64,000 nucleotides of DNA from CBDFLD01 sp965249005 (GTDB taxonomy: Bacteria; Acidobacteriota; UBA6911), in contig CBDFLD010000022.1 of NCBI GenBank assembly GCA_965249005.1, forward strand, positions 558,001 to 622,000. The letters are read 5' to 3'. A program made the position numbers and the translations under genes. Numbering within the stretch: the stretch's first letter is position 1; each line of letters begins with the position of its first letter. Below the pieces are notes generated by a model. The model made no database searches. It was not told where the DNA came from and saw only the letters and a list, made by a program, of their open reading frames with translations. Of this stretch, positions 34,388-43,747 are shown in pieces.

Positions 34388-34410
34388 GAATTTTTTCACT
34401 TGAGTTTGAA

Positions 34411-34497
34411 GTCGCAGCTTGAACATTGAGTTTTCGAGGCACACAAACGTGGTTTTCCACTTCCGGCCACTAAAAAACTCACTTTTCAAGCTGTACC
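34411..34497. repeat. 87-bp imperfect palindrome (REP/MITE-like, family 1)
   Basis: Arms at 34411-34434 and 34474-34497 are inverted copies with about five mismatches. The core CAGCTTGAA matches the palindrome at 11111-11149. The right arm gives the methyltransferase gene its last codons (GVQLEK) and TGA stop, just as the other copy gives kinase B GSQLEN and a stop. Confidence 0.7.
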
Positions 34498-35648
34498 CCC
34501 CTCCGCACGCAGAATTCGGGGGTGAGGTGCTTGTAGATCTTCGTCTTGCCTCTGGGGTGCTTGGTCATGGCGGCCATCATGTGGGTCGGCTTGATAACGC
34601 CACTCTCGATACTCTCTTCGTCGATGGCATGCACCTTGTCGATGAACTCCAGGTCGTGGGTATCGGAAGGATCAAAATTGTGCCCGAAGCTTCGGTCGAC
34701 GAAGGTGTCGATCACATTCCCGAAAGCGACGAAGAACTCGAAATGAAACGTCTCCAGCAGCAACGGAAGAATGTCCTGTGCTCGAATCCCTTCAAAACCC
34801 TGCTTCGAACAATCCCAGTTTTCGTATTCGATTTCGAGCCGCTCGAGCTGATGGTTGTACTTGTACTTCTCCGGCAACTCCTTCCAAAGGCCGTGGATGA
34901 TCCCCAACGCCTCGGGCCATCGCATGTGACCATTGCGACCGATCATGTCATCGGCCACAAAATATCCCTCCGGATGGAGCACTTCGTAAACCTTGTCAAA
35001 TAGAATCTCCAAGTCCGTGATGTGGTGCAAGGATTGGTTCGCCATGACGACGTGATAAAGCCTACTGGGCTGCCAGGTATTGATATCCGCGTGGACAAAA
35101 CGTACGCAATGGAGCAGGCCCTTTTCTTTCGCCAGGGTCTTCCCTCGCCCGAGCATCTGTCGATTGACATCCAGGCACTCCATCGTGAAGTTCGACGTTG
35201 CTGATTCTTGCAGTCTTTGCGCGATGGCTATCTCGAAATCACAGTTCCCGGAGCCGATGCTGATGAACCTGCAAGTGTCGCTGGCGAAAGACCGGCACGC
35301 ATTCTGCATGTATTCGGAAAAGAACTCCGTGGGATTGCGAAAACCAAAGTGTAGTATCTTGGGAAGAAGGTACTTGTTCGACCAGTAGTGAAAGATCTCG
35401 GGCAAATCGTGCACGTTGCAACGAGATCTATAGTATGCCCTTTCCTGTTTCAACCTCACCCGATACTGCTTCAACCTCACCCGATGCTCGGGCCTCAGGG
35501 CTTTTTTGCCGCGACTCCAAGCAACCCGCACCCCCTGGACTCCGTAGATCCGCCCGTAGATCAACGTACGCCGGCAGAAGCGGAGAATCTCCCAGAGAAA
35601 GGTTCCACCGATGCGTCTCTTCAGCCTGGCCTTGAGCGTCATGGGCAT
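34479..35648 (-). CDS. Class I SAM-dependent methyltransferase
   Basis: 389 residues. The SAM-binding motif I is FISIGSGNCDFEIAIAQRL, motif II acidic residue is in MECLDVN, and later motifs include VVMANQSLHHITD and VLHPEGYFVADDMIG. This is the pattern of Methyltransf_11/12-type enzymes. The N-terminal ~100 residues are basic and helical, and the C-terminal ~120 residues are extra. The substrate is unknown; a role in surface glycan or natural product methylation is only a guess. The C-terminus is provided by a palindromic repeat, so the ancestral protein probably ended differently. Confidence 0.88.
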   Translation of the reverse strand: MPMTLKARLKRRIGGTFLWEILRFCRRTLIYGRIYGVQGVRVAWSRGKKALRPEHRVRLKQYRVRLKQERAYYRSRCNVHDLPEIFHYWSNKYLLPKILHFGFRNPTEFFSEYMQNACRSFASDTCRFISIGSGNCDFEIAIAQRLQESATSNFTMECLDVNRQMLGRGKTLAKEKGLLHCVRFVHADINTWQPSRLYHVVMANQSLHHITDLEILFDKVYEVLHPEGYFVADDMIGRNGHMRWPEALGIIHGLWKELPEKYKYNHQLERLEIEYENWDCSKQGFEGIRAQDILPLLLETFHFEFFVAFGNVIDTFVDRSFGHNFDPSDTHDLEFIDKVHAIDEESIESGVIKPTHMMAAMTKHPRGKTKIYKHLTPEFCVRRGVQLEK

Positions 35649-35871
35649 CCGCGATTCTGGACTACCCTCGGTAGAGGGCTGTCGCTGTTTGTTGTGAGTT
35701 CAGTGTATAGTCGGGTCCTTGTTTTGCAAGCCACGATTAACCAGCCGCCGGTTGCTTCTGCCCTTGCCTGTTGTGGCAACAACAGGGCTCTTGGTATGGT
35801 AGACAGCACCGGAGCGACCATTAGTCCACGTTTCACAAGCGGATGGCCAAGGGAAGTCCGACAGACCGACC

Positions 35872-36663
35872 ATGACGCACTATCTCGTATTCGATATCGA
35901 AACCCGCGTCGACAAGGATCTGGTCAAACAGGTCTATGACCACGAGGGGGCTTTGACATTGGATCAGGCGTACGACAAAGCCCGGGATCTGATCTTGGAG
36001 CGTAGCGGGAGGGATTTCTTTCCCATCCCCTTTCACGTCCCGATCTCCATCGCGACTCTGCAGGCCGATACCGACTATTCCATCCAATCGCTGGGATGTT
36101 TCGGTGCGGATCGCTTCTCGGAACCGGAATTGCTCAACAGGTTCTGGCAGATGTTCGACAGCAGCCAGACCCTGGTGACTTTCAACGGCAGAGGCTTCGA
36201 CCTGCCGGTTTTGGAGACGAGAGCCTTGAAGTACGGCATGTCGCTGCCCCGCTACTTTGGCACCCGGGAGTCCCGCCCGACCTATCGCGGCAGCCGCTAT
36301 AGTGATGCGTTCCATTTCGACCTCTACGATTTCCTCGCCAACCATGGGGCCGTTCACCGCCGGGGCAGCCTCGACGCACTGGCCAAGGTTGTCGGCTTAC
36401 CGGGAAAGTACATGATCGAAGGGGAAGACGTCGAATACCTGTACCGTCAGGGGCGGCAGAAGGAAATCAACCAGTACTGCATCAGCGATGTGTTGCAGAC
36501 GTATTTCCTGCAACTGCGGATCGAGCTCCTGAGAAGCAAGTTGGACAAAGAGGCCTACGACCGGACGGTCAAATCCGCGAAGAAAGAGCTATCCCTGAAG
36601 GCAAAGGCAGCGGGGCCCGAGAACTTCTTGACTGATTTTCTCGAGCGCTGGGATCAGGGTTGA
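35872..36663 (+). CDS. Predicted 3'-5' exonuclease, PolB-like
   Basis: 263 residues. The DnaQ-like motifs are present in order: Exo I FDIET (Asp8, Glu10), Exo II TFNGRGFDLP (Asp110) and Exo III YCISDVLQTY (Asp206). It matches the stand-alone PolB-like exonuclease family PF10108. It should degrade DNA or RNA from the 3' end in the cytoplasm with two metal ions. There is no attached polymerase domain. It is the first gene of a rightward run that continues with a PHP-domain gene. Confidence 0.93.
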   Translation: MTHYLVFDIETRVDKDLVKQVYDHEGALTLDQAYDKARDLILERSGRDFFPIPFHVPISIATLQADTDYSIQSLGCFGADRFSEPELLNRFWQMFDSSQTLVTFNGRGFDLPVLETRALKYGMSLPRYFGTRESRPTYRGSRYSDAFHFDLYDFLANHGAVHRRGSLDALAKVVGLPGKYMIEGEDVEYLYRQGRQKEINQYCISDVLQTYFLQLRIELLRSKLDKEAYDRTVKSAKKELSLKAKAAGPENFLTDFLERWDQG

Positions 36664-36738
36664 GCCCGTCTCGGCCAACGTGCGCTTTCTCTTAGCGGGC
36701 TCGGGCAAGGCCGCTAACAAGTGCCGCACTGGATCAAC

Positions 36739-37881
36739 ATGAAGAAAGTTGCGAGCTGGGGCCTGGGAATCTTTGTTCTGATTCAACTGCCGTTCGCCTA
36801 TTCCGTCTGCCAGACGCACCAGTTGGTTCGATATCTCGATAACCTGCACCTGGCCGAGAACCCGACTTCCCTGCCGTTCCAGGACGTTCGAGGAGGCATC
36901 CACGCACACTCCGCCGCCGGCGGGCACAGTCTGGGAACTTACCCCGAGATTATTCAAGCGGCCAAGGAGGCCGGCTATCGATACCTGTTCATCACAGAAC
37001 ATCCCAGGAGCCCGAGTTTATCTACGCCCCTGAATGATCCGGATCTGGTTCTCATCTATGGCGCCGAACAACGCCAGAGCCTCGGTCATGGGGTCTTGCA
37101 AACGTCCGATGGGAGTCTGCAATTCCTGACACATTTTTCAGATCGCGAATTGCCCCGCGAGGTCCTCGATCGCGTGAACGGACTCGAGCTCTACAATGTT
37201 CACGAGAGCGTGAAAAACCAGAACATCTGGTATCGTGCAGGGCAATTCCTCTATCACCGTTTCCTGCATTCGGAGCGCTTCCTCTTTCACCTATGGAATT
37301 GGGACCGGAGGCCGTTTCAGCTCTGGGACCAAACCCTCGAGCGGCGCGCTTTCACCGGAGTCGCCGGCAACGATGCGCATCAGAATCTCGGCCTGATCCT
37401 CCAGACCGCCGCGGGGCAAGATCTGTTCACGATGCTGCTGGACCCCTACGTGGAAAACTTCCGTTTCGTCAGCACTCACGTGATTCTCCCCCCGGGCGAG
37501 GACGTGACCGAAGAAAACATTCTTCGCGCGCTAGAGACGGGATCCGCCTACGTTGCCTTCGAGGGAATCGCCGATTCCACGGGGTTCTCCTTCCACGCGG
37601 AACAGAGCGGCCGGACGTTTCCAATGGGCGCGCACGTCGGAACAGACGCCCGGTTGGTGCTGCAATCACCACTACGGGCTCGCTTCCACCTCATTCGAAA
37701 CGGAGAATTGCACAAGCAATTGGAAGGGGATCGAGTGGTTTGGAACGCCGGCGATCCTGGCATCTACCGACTGGAGGTCTATCCCTTGGACCCTCCCTCT
37801 CTGATCGAGGGAAAGCCCTGGATCATCTCCAATGCGATCTTCGTGGACAGCCGCACCCCGCTGGAGTCTGATTCTCACTAG
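36739..37881 (+). CDS. PHP-domain (polymerase/histidinol-phosphatase-like) secreted protein
   Basis: 380 residues from ATG 36739; a GTG at 36721 is also possible, but the ATG gives a clean N-terminal signal or anchor (MKKVASWGLGIFVLIQLPFA). Metal-binding motifs of the PHP barrel are GIHAHSAAGGHSLGTY, FITEHPRS and VAGNDAHQN. A C-terminal beta domain follows. PHP enzymes are metal-dependent phosphoesterases; the substrate here is not known. It is followed by a sugar-binding protein gene 57 bp downstream. Confidence 0.85.
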   Translation: MKKVASWGLGIFVLIQLPFAYSVCQTHQLVRYLDNLHLAENPTSLPFQDVRGGIHAHSAAGGHSLGTYPEIIQAAKEAGYRYLFITEHPRSPSLSTPLNDPDLVLIYGAEQRQSLGHGVLQTSDGSLQFLTHFSDRELPREVLDRVNGLELYNVHESVKNQNIWYRAGQFLYHRFLHSERFLFHLWNWDRRPFQLWDQTLERRAFTGVAGNDAHQNLGLILQTAAGQDLFTMLLDPYVENFRFVSTHVILPPGEDVTEENILRALETGSAYVAFEGIADSTGFSFHAEQSGRTFPMGAHVGTDARLVLQSPLRARFHLIRNGELHKQLEGDRVVWNAGDPGIYRLEVYPLDPPSLIEGKPWIISNAIFVDSRTPLESDSH

Positions 37882-37938
37882 GGCGCGCTTGGCCGCACTC
37901 TCGGAGAATTCCTTGTCTTGCTGTGGTAGCATCCCGCC

Positions 37939-38883
37939 ATGCAGATTCAGTGTGGAAGCTCACTCGGAGCGCTCCTTCTCTTGCTGGCCGGAATGTGCGC
38001 ATCCTCGCCGGAGCCCGGCACACTGAGGGTGGCCCTCATCATGAAGTCACTCGCCAACGAGTTCTTCAAGACCATGGAGGACGGCGCCCGGCAGCATCAG
38101 AGCGAACATGCGGACCGCTACGAGCTTCTAGCCAATGGCATCAAGGACGAATTGGATGTCAGCCGGCAGATCAGCCTGGTCGAGCAGATGATCGCACAGC
38201 AAGTCGACGCCATCGTGATCGCGCCGGCGGATTCCAAAGCTTTGGTCTCGGTTTGCAAGCGGGCCACAGATGCCGGAATCGCTGTCGTCAATATCGATAA
38301 CAAGTTCGACGAAGCGGTACTGGCCGACAAGGCTGTGCATTTTCCCTTCGTGGGTCCGGACAATCGCAAGGGGGCGCGAATGGTGGGCCAGTATCTGGCT
38401 GGTCAGCTCAGACCCGGCGATCCCGTCGCACTGATCGGAGGAGTCCCGGGCGCGTTCAACGCAATACAACGGAAGCTCGGTTTCGAGGATGCGGTTCACC
38501 AAGCTGAATTGGTCGTGGTCAGCTCTCAATCTGGAAGCTGGGAGACCGCCCGGGCCAATCAGGTCGCCTCCGGGATGGTCACCGAGCATCCCGGCCTGAA
38601 AGCCATTCTGTGCGCCAACGACAGCATGGCACTGGGGGCCGTGGCCGCGATCAAAGCCGCAGGCAAGACTGGTGAAATCATGGTCGTCGGTTTCGACAAC
38701 ATCTCGGCCATCCAGCGATTGGTTCTCGAAGGGAAAGTCCTGGCGACGGCCGACCAACACGCCGATCGCCTGGCGGTCTTCGGCATCGAATATGCGCTGG
38801 AGATGCTTGCTCAAAGCACAGCTCCGCAAGACCGCGAGACCCCGGTGGACCTCGTAACGGCAGATACGTTGACAAATAAATAG
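37939..38883 (+). CDS. Sugar ABC transporter substrate-binding protein (RbsB-like)
   Basis: 314 residues. After a hydrophobic N-terminus, a type I periplasmic binding fold is evident: LRVALIMKSLANEFFKTMED, QQVDAIVIAPADSKALV, AVVNIDNKFDE, and the C-lobe AILCANDSMALGAVAAIKAA and VVGFDNISAIQRLVLEGKVL. It should bind a monosaccharide such as ribose or galactose. Its permease and ATPase partners lie on the opposite strand 2.3 kb away, beyond the DUF6259 gene. The TAG stop is the first three bases of a perfect palindromic element. Confidence 0.93.
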   Translation: MQIQCGSSLGALLLLLAGMCASSPEPGTLRVALIMKSLANEFFKTMEDGARQHQSEHADRYELLANGIKDELDVSRQISLVEQMIAQQVDAIVIAPADSKALVSVCKRATDAGIAVVNIDNKFDEAVLADKAVHFPFVGPDNRKGARMVGQYLAGQLRPGDPVALIGGVPGAFNAIQRKLGFEDAVHQAELVVVSSQSGSWETARANQVASGMVTEHPGLKAILCANDSMALGAVAAIKAAGKTGEIMVVGFDNISAIQRLVLEGKVLATADQHADRLAVFGIEYALEMLAQSTAPQDRETPVDLVTADTLTNK

Positions 38884-38956
38884 GGACGTTCCCCACGTTT
38901 CCTAGTTTTTTTGGAATGGGGCTCACGAAAACCAGGAAACGTGGGGAACGTCCCTA
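38881..38956. repeat. Perfect 23-bp inverted repeat (REP-like, family 3)
   Basis: Arms at 38881-38903 and 38934-38956 are exact reverse complements, starting TAGGGACGTTCCCCACG, separated by 30 bp with a T-run and partial further pairing. The first three bases are the stop codon of the binding-protein gene. It probably also ends that transcript. This sequence type recurs in many environmental bacterial genomes. Confidence 0.8.
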
Positions 38957-38981
38957 CTTATCCTCTCCGAGAGGGAGATCG

Positions 38982-41210
38982 ATGCCCATGAGAAAATTCC
39001 GCGTTGTCCCGCTGTTGATCTTCGTCGCCGGCGCTCTCTCCTGCTCTCCTCCTGAAGACACCGTTTCCCTCCGGGCCGGGAGTCTAGAGATTACTTTCGA
39101 TCTGACCAAGAACGGCGGTATCGTCTCACTCCGAAACGGCGCCGTCGACGTCGTTTCGGCGGGCTTCGAGCGGCCCTTGCTCTTCAAGATCGGGATCGTC
39201 GAAGGAGTGGAGGAACGTTGGGCCAGCAGCCTCGATTTCGAGGAATTCTCTCATGAAGAGCTTGATGGGACTCATCGATTTCGTTACTCCCAGCTTCCCG
39301 GCAGTGATGTAGTCGTTTCCTTGACCGTCGCCGCTGAGGACGAGTACGTGAGCTTCCGCTCAGAAGTCGAATTCGGGCCCGATGGGCGGGGATCGAGCCT
39401 ACTTTTCCCCTACGTGAACGGATACGAGTCTCTGAGCGGCGACCCGGAGCGGGACTGGTTTCTTCTCCCGGAGCTTTGCGGCTACTTGATCCCAAACCCG
39501 CCCAAGCGCCTGCGGCAGGCGAACAGCAGCGCCCTCGGGGCGCTGGGCTACCCGGGACAGCAGGGGTTTCAGCTCAATGCACTCTACAATGACGACGGCG
39601 GCTTTGCCATGTACGCCGCCGATTCCGACTCTCACCCAAAACGTCTGACTCTCTGGCGCGACCCGGCAACCGACTCGATCGGATGGTCCGTACTCCACTA
39701 CTTCGACGAAACTCCAGGATTTCGCTTTCGGCAGGGCTACGACGTTCGGATCCAGCAATCCGGTCCAACCTGGTATGACGCTTGCGATGTTTACGCCGCC
39801 TGGTCCAGAAAACAATCGTGGATGCAAAAGCAGGTTCCACGACGCGAATGGCTCGATCAATTGCCGCCGCAGGCAAACGTACACAACAATCACAACTGGA
39901 CCCGGACTCCGCCCGCCTGGTTTGCCAACCACCAGGCCGAGCTCAACGGACACCTTGGAAACAGGCCCGTCATCAATCTCTTCCACCGCTGGGAGCGCTA
40001 CGGTATGTGGATCGCTCCTGATTCTTTTCCTCCTCTGGGAGGTGAAGCGGCAATGCTCGAGGCCGGCCGAAAGATCCGCGGCCTCGGAGGCCACTTGATT
40101 CATCTCTTCTCGGCCGGCCAGTACTGGCTGCATCAAGACATCAGCGAAGAGTACTTCGAAGACGAGCTCATGAAGATGGCGGTGCTTCCCCGGGGACCGG
40201 CAGATCGAGAATCTCTTTCCAGAACGTTTCCGTTCCTCGGTCAATATGTTCTGACCTGCCCAACGTCGGAATCCTACCAGGCAAAGCTCGTCCACCTGGT
40301 GGATAAGCTGGCCGACTACAGCCATGACTTCATCAGCATGGACATCTGGCCGGCCGGACAGCCGCGCACCTGTCATAGCCGGTGGCACGATCATCCACCC
40401 GGAGTGGGCCGATGGTACGTAAACGCCAACATCGAGCTGATCAAGAAGATGCAAAAGGCGGCATACGCGAAGTTACCCGAGGCGGTCTTCGGCGGCGAAG
40501 GTATGGCAGAGCCCTACATGCCCTGGATGCAGGCGACGCTCATGCGCAGTGCCGAGACCCCCTTGCGACGCGGCCGCGACGGCAGCATCGAGATCCTGCG
40601 CGCCCCGATCTACGATTACCTCTACGGCGATCAGGTCCACGCATGGGGAGGACTCGGCTCCACCGGGCTCGTGAACGGCCGAGCGTTTGTTGCGCTTCAG
40701 CTGGTTCGAGGAGATCTTCTGAACATGGGCGACAAGCTGCCCGCGGCCGTTTTGAATAGAGCGGAGATGGCCAAAGACAGGACCAAGCTGGTCCTGTTGC
40801 CGGAATGGGAAATGCAGGACAAGGCTTTCCGCGCCGAAAGCTTGAAGTATCTCGTGAAAGCCAACGACTTGCAGCAGGGTCTCTATCGACCGTTCTTCGC
40901 CCACGGCAGGGGCTGGCGCTTCCCGACGAGCTTTGCGCGAGAAGAGAACGAAACAGAATGGAGACCGCTAACCATCTACAGCCGGGATCCAGCCGTGGGG
41001 TCGCTTCGCCACGAGGGATCCAAGACGATCCTCTGGGCCCTGGCCAACGGCTGGGAGAAGTCTTACGTCCTGAGGCTGAAGGCACTACAAGGTCGTACGA
41101 TCCTGAAATCGACCCTGGCCCCTGAACCCACGACTGTGGAGTTTCAGGGCGGCGAATTCATCGAAGTGCGCTTGGATCCCCTGGAGATCGCTTTCATCGA
41201 GTGGGAGTGA
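38982..41210 (+). CDS. DUF6259-like lipoprotein, probable glycoside hydrolase
   Basis: 742 residues from ATG 38982 (ATG 38988 is also possible). The N-terminus (MPMRKFRVVPLLIFVAGALS then C) is a lipoprotein signal with lipobox AGALSC. The body has an N-terminal beta-sandwich (VSLRAGSLEITFDLTKNGGI) and a TIM-barrel-like catalytic part with the segments HDFISMDIWPAG and PEAVFGGEGMAEPYMPWM, which may hold the catalytic acids. This resembles the DUF6259/GH-like enzymes. It is probably anchored outside the cell membrane, releasing sugar for the adjacent RbsB-like binding protein. Upstream in-frame sequence is the palindromic element and is not coding. Confidence 0.8.
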   Translation: MPMRKFRVVPLLIFVAGALSCSPPEDTVSLRAGSLEITFDLTKNGGIVSLRNGAVDVVSAGFERPLLFKIGIVEGVEERWASSLDFEEFSHEELDGTHRFRYSQLPGSDVVVSLTVAAEDEYVSFRSEVEFGPDGRGSSLLFPYVNGYESLSGDPERDWFLLPELCGYLIPNPPKRLRQANSSALGALGYPGQQGFQLNALYNDDGGFAMYAADSDSHPKRLTLWRDPATDSIGWSVLHYFDETPGFRFRQGYDVRIQQSGPTWYDACDVYAAWSRKQSWMQKQVPRREWLDQLPPQANVHNNHNWTRTPPAWFANHQAELNGHLGNRPVINLFHRWERYGMWIAPDSFPPLGGEAAMLEAGRKIRGLGGHLIHLFSAGQYWLHQDISEEYFEDELMKMAVLPRGPADRESLSRTFPFLGQYVLTCPTSESYQAKLVHLVDKLADYSHDFISMDIWPAGQPRTCHSRWHDHPPGVGRWYVNANIELIKKMQKAAYAKLPEAVFGGEGMAEPYMPWMQATLMRSAETPLRRGRDGSIEILRAPIYDYLYGDQVHAWGGLGSTGLVNGRAFVALQLVRGDLLNMGDKLPAAVLNRAEMAKDRTKLVLLPEWEMQDKAFRAESLKYLVKANDLQQGLYRPFFAHGRGWRFPTSFAREENETEWRPLTIYSRDPAVGSLRHEGSKTILWALANGWEKSYVLRLKALQGRTILKSTLAPEPTTVEFQGGEFIEVRLDPLEIAFIEWE

Positions 41211-41235
41211 GAAACGCTTTCCGTCTCTTTTGATC

Positions 41236-42216
41236 CTACGCCCGGGTTCCGGTTTTCCGGCGGTAGTAGTCTAGAATCACAGCCACCACGATCACGCAAC
41301 CGGTGACCAGACGCTTGGTAGACTCCTGGGCTCCAATCTGTGCCAGGCCCGCTCCAAGTACGGCAATGATCAAGACCCCGAAAAAGCTGCTGACCACAGA
41401 TCCGCGCCCGCCCATCAGGCTGGTGCCGCCGATCACGACGGCGGCAATCGCTTGCAGCTCGAAACCGGTGCCCGCGTTGGGGTCCGCCGACGCCAGGCGG
41501 GAACAGTGAATGATGGCACCAATAGAGGTCAAGAAGCCGGAAATCGCAAACACGGCGATTTTTACCGGACGTGTGTCTATCCCGGAAAGTCGCACGGCCT
41601 CCTCGTTGGTCCCGATGGCAATCATGTGGCGCCCGAAGACGGTCTTTGTGAGGACGATCTGCCCCACGATCACCGCACAGAGCGCGATCAGGAATGACAG
41701 CGAGAGGCCCAGCAAGGAAGTCTCCCCGACGACTTCGATTGTCGAGCCGATATACTGCGTCTGGGATCGCGTGACCATGTAGGCGCCGCCGCGAGCAATT
41801 TCCATCATGCCGAGCGTGACGATGAACGACGGTACCGACCACCGTATGACGATCAGCCCGTTGACGGTGCCGCACAAGATACCGGCACCGAGACAACAGA
41901 GCGCGGCTGGCAGCAGAGGCATCTGAAGCTGCACGATACAGACACCGAGCACCGCGCCGGAAAAGGCCAGGACAGAACCAACCGAAAGGTCGATACCCGC
42001 GATGATCAGCACGAAAGTCATGCCCACCGCGATCACGATCGCGTCCGGTATCTGATTCGCGATGGTCTGAAAAGTCGTCCAGCTCAAGAAATGCTCGGTG
42101 CTCAACCCGAAAAAAAAGATGAGTCCGAGCAAGGCCCCACCCATCGCGAGGTACTCGGTCAGAACGCCACGCATGTTCACACTCTGGTCTTTCGGCATTT
42201 CAAATCCTGAAACCAT
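41236..42216 (-). CDS. Sugar ABC transporter permease (RbsC-like)
   Basis: 326 residues from 42216, or 320 from ATG 42198 (MPKDQSVNMRG). About nine membrane helices. The motifs ELVILAGGIDLSVGS-like VLIIAGIDLSVGSVLAFSGA, FIVTLGMMEIARG and AIAAVVIGGTSLMGGRGSV are hallmarks of the BPD_transp_2 family that imports ribose, xylose or galactose. It is encoded 22 bp after its ATPase gene. Confidence 0.93.
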   Translation of the reverse strand: MVSGFEMPKDQSVNMRGVLTEYLAMGGALLGLIFFFGLSTEHFLSWTTFQTIANQIPDAIVIAVGMTFVLIIAGIDLSVGSVLAFSGAVLGVCIVQLQMPLLPAALCCLGAGILCGTVNGLIVIRWSVPSFIVTLGMMEIARGGAYMVTRSQTQYIGSTIEVVGETSLLGLSLSFLIALCAVIVGQIVLTKTVFGRHMIAIGTNEEAVRLSGIDTRPVKIAVFAISGFLTSIGAIIHCSRLASADPNAGTGFELQAIAAVVIGGTSLMGGRGSVVSSFFGVLIIAVLGAGLAQIGAQESTKRLVTGCVIVVAVILDYYRRKTGTRA

Positions 42217-42238
42217 CGAACCGGACGGTCCTCAACAG

Positions 42239-43747
42239 TCACTTGCTACCCGCTCCGGGCAATTCGCTCAATGCGGCGCTCATGATCTCGTCCTCACTCC
42301 AACTGTCCCGCGAGAAGATTCGGGCCAGTTTCCCAGCCGACATGACCGCGATGCGATCACAGAGCGTCATCAACTCCTTCAGGTCTGACGAAACGATGAT
42401 CAAGGCCTTGCCGGATTCCGCTAACCGAATCAGGAGCCGATGGATTTCGAACCTGGCCCCAACGTCGATTCCCCGGGTCGGCTCATCAAAGATCAGCACA
42501 TTCGAGTCGCGGTAGAGCCACCGCGCCATCACGACCTTCTGCTGATTTCCACCGCTGAGCTCCGAGACGCTCTGCTCCGGGGAGAGACACCGAATCGCGA
42601 ACGATTGGACCAGCGCCGCCACCGCCGACTGTTCTTGCCCACGATTCACCCAGCCAAACCTTCCGGCCGTAGCCGAAAGACGAGCCAGAGTCACGTTGAC
42701 ACGAATGGACAACGAGCCCAGGAGGCCCTGGCTCTTCCGATCTTCGGTCAAAAGCGCGATGCCCTTTGCGACCGCGTCTCGCGGGGATCGAATGACTGCC
42801 GGCTCGTTCGACTCTCCAAGGTAGACCTCACCCGTGACTCCTTCGTCGGCACCGAAGAGCGCTCGCATCGTTTCGGTCCGTCCCGATCCCATGAGCCCGG
42901 CAAAACCCAGGATTTCACCCCGCATCAAATCGAAGTGAACGTTGCGAACCGCAGTGCCGCGGGAGAGGTTCCGGACTCGAAGCATCGTTTTCGCGGCTGC
43001 CGGAGCCTCCCGGCGTAACGAGCCGGATAGCTCGCGCCCGACCATCAAGCGGACGATCTCGTCGCTGCCGATCTCGCTTCTTTGACGCGTCGTCACGACA
43101 CGGCCGTCTCTGAGTATCGTAATCCGGTCGGCGATTCGCTGGAGCTCTTCCAGGCGATGAGAGATGTACAAAACGGCGACGCCGTCACGCTTGAGCTTTT
43201 CGATCTGTTCGAAGAGCAGACGGGTCTCTGTCTCCGTCAGCGCAGCCGTGGGCTCATCCATGATAAGGATTCGACAACGTTCGGAGATTGCGGCCGCAAC
43301 CTCGACCAGCTGTTGCTGTCCGATCCCGAGGGATCGCACGAGCCGGCCCGGATCGAGCCCGTCCAGCCCCAGACGGCTCATTACCGAGTGGGCATCACGG
43401 TTCAACTTCTTGTAGTCGACGAAGCCAAAACGCCGCGGCATCCGATCAAGGAAAATATTCTCGGCCACGGTAAGGTTTTCAATCAGGTTCAGCTCTTGCA
43501 GAACGATGCGAATACCCTGGCTTTCTGCATCCGCCTTTTCGGTGGGGGCAAAGGCGGCGCCGTCGAGTTCCATTTTTCCGCGGCTGGGGGAGATGATCCC
43601 TGCAATAATCCCCGCCAGAGTGCTCTTGCCCGCTCCGTTTTCCCCGACCAGTGCGTGTACTTCTCCTGCGGAGAGTGCGAAGTCGACATCCGACAGGACC
43701 TCTGCCGCGTAGGACTTGCCCAAGCCAAAGACACGCAGTGTCGTCAT
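42239..43747 (-). CDS. Sugar ABC transporter ATP-binding protein (RbsA-like)
   Basis: 502 residues with two fused nucleotide-binding domains. The first has Walker A GENGAGKST (35-43) and MDEPTAALTETE; the second has the degenerate GLMGSGRTE and a full signature LSGGNQQKVVMARWL with IFDEPTRGIDVG, as usual for RbsA/MglA/XylG. It energises sugar uptake with the adjacent permease. The start at ATG 43747 overlaps the stop of the short SDR gene by four bases (ATGA). The longer frame to 44176 only reads that SDR gene out of phase. Confidence 0.93.
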   Translation of the reverse strand: MTTLRVFGLGKSYAAEVLSDVDFALSAGEVHALVGENGAGKSTLAGIIAGIISPSRGKMELDGAAFAPTEKADAESQGIRIVLQELNLIENLTVAENIFLDRMPRRFGFVDYKKLNRDAHSVMSRLGLDGLDPGRLVRSLGIGQQQLVEVAAAISERCRILIMDEPTAALTETETRLLFEQIEKLKRDGVAVLYISHRLEELQRIADRITILRDGRVVTTRQRSEIGSDEIVRLMVGRELSGSLRREAPAAAKTMLRVRNLSRGTAVRNVHFDLMRGEILGFAGLMGSGRTETMRALFGADEGVTGEVYLGESNEPAVIRSPRDAVAKGIALLTEDRKSQGLLGSLSIRVNVTLARLSATAGRFGWVNRGQEQSAVAALVQSFAIRCLSPEQSVSELSGGNQQKVVMARWLYRDSNVLIFDEPTRGIDVGARFEIHRLLIRLAESGKALIIVSSDLKELMTLCDRIAVMSAGKLARIFSRDSWSEDEIMSAALSELPGAGSK

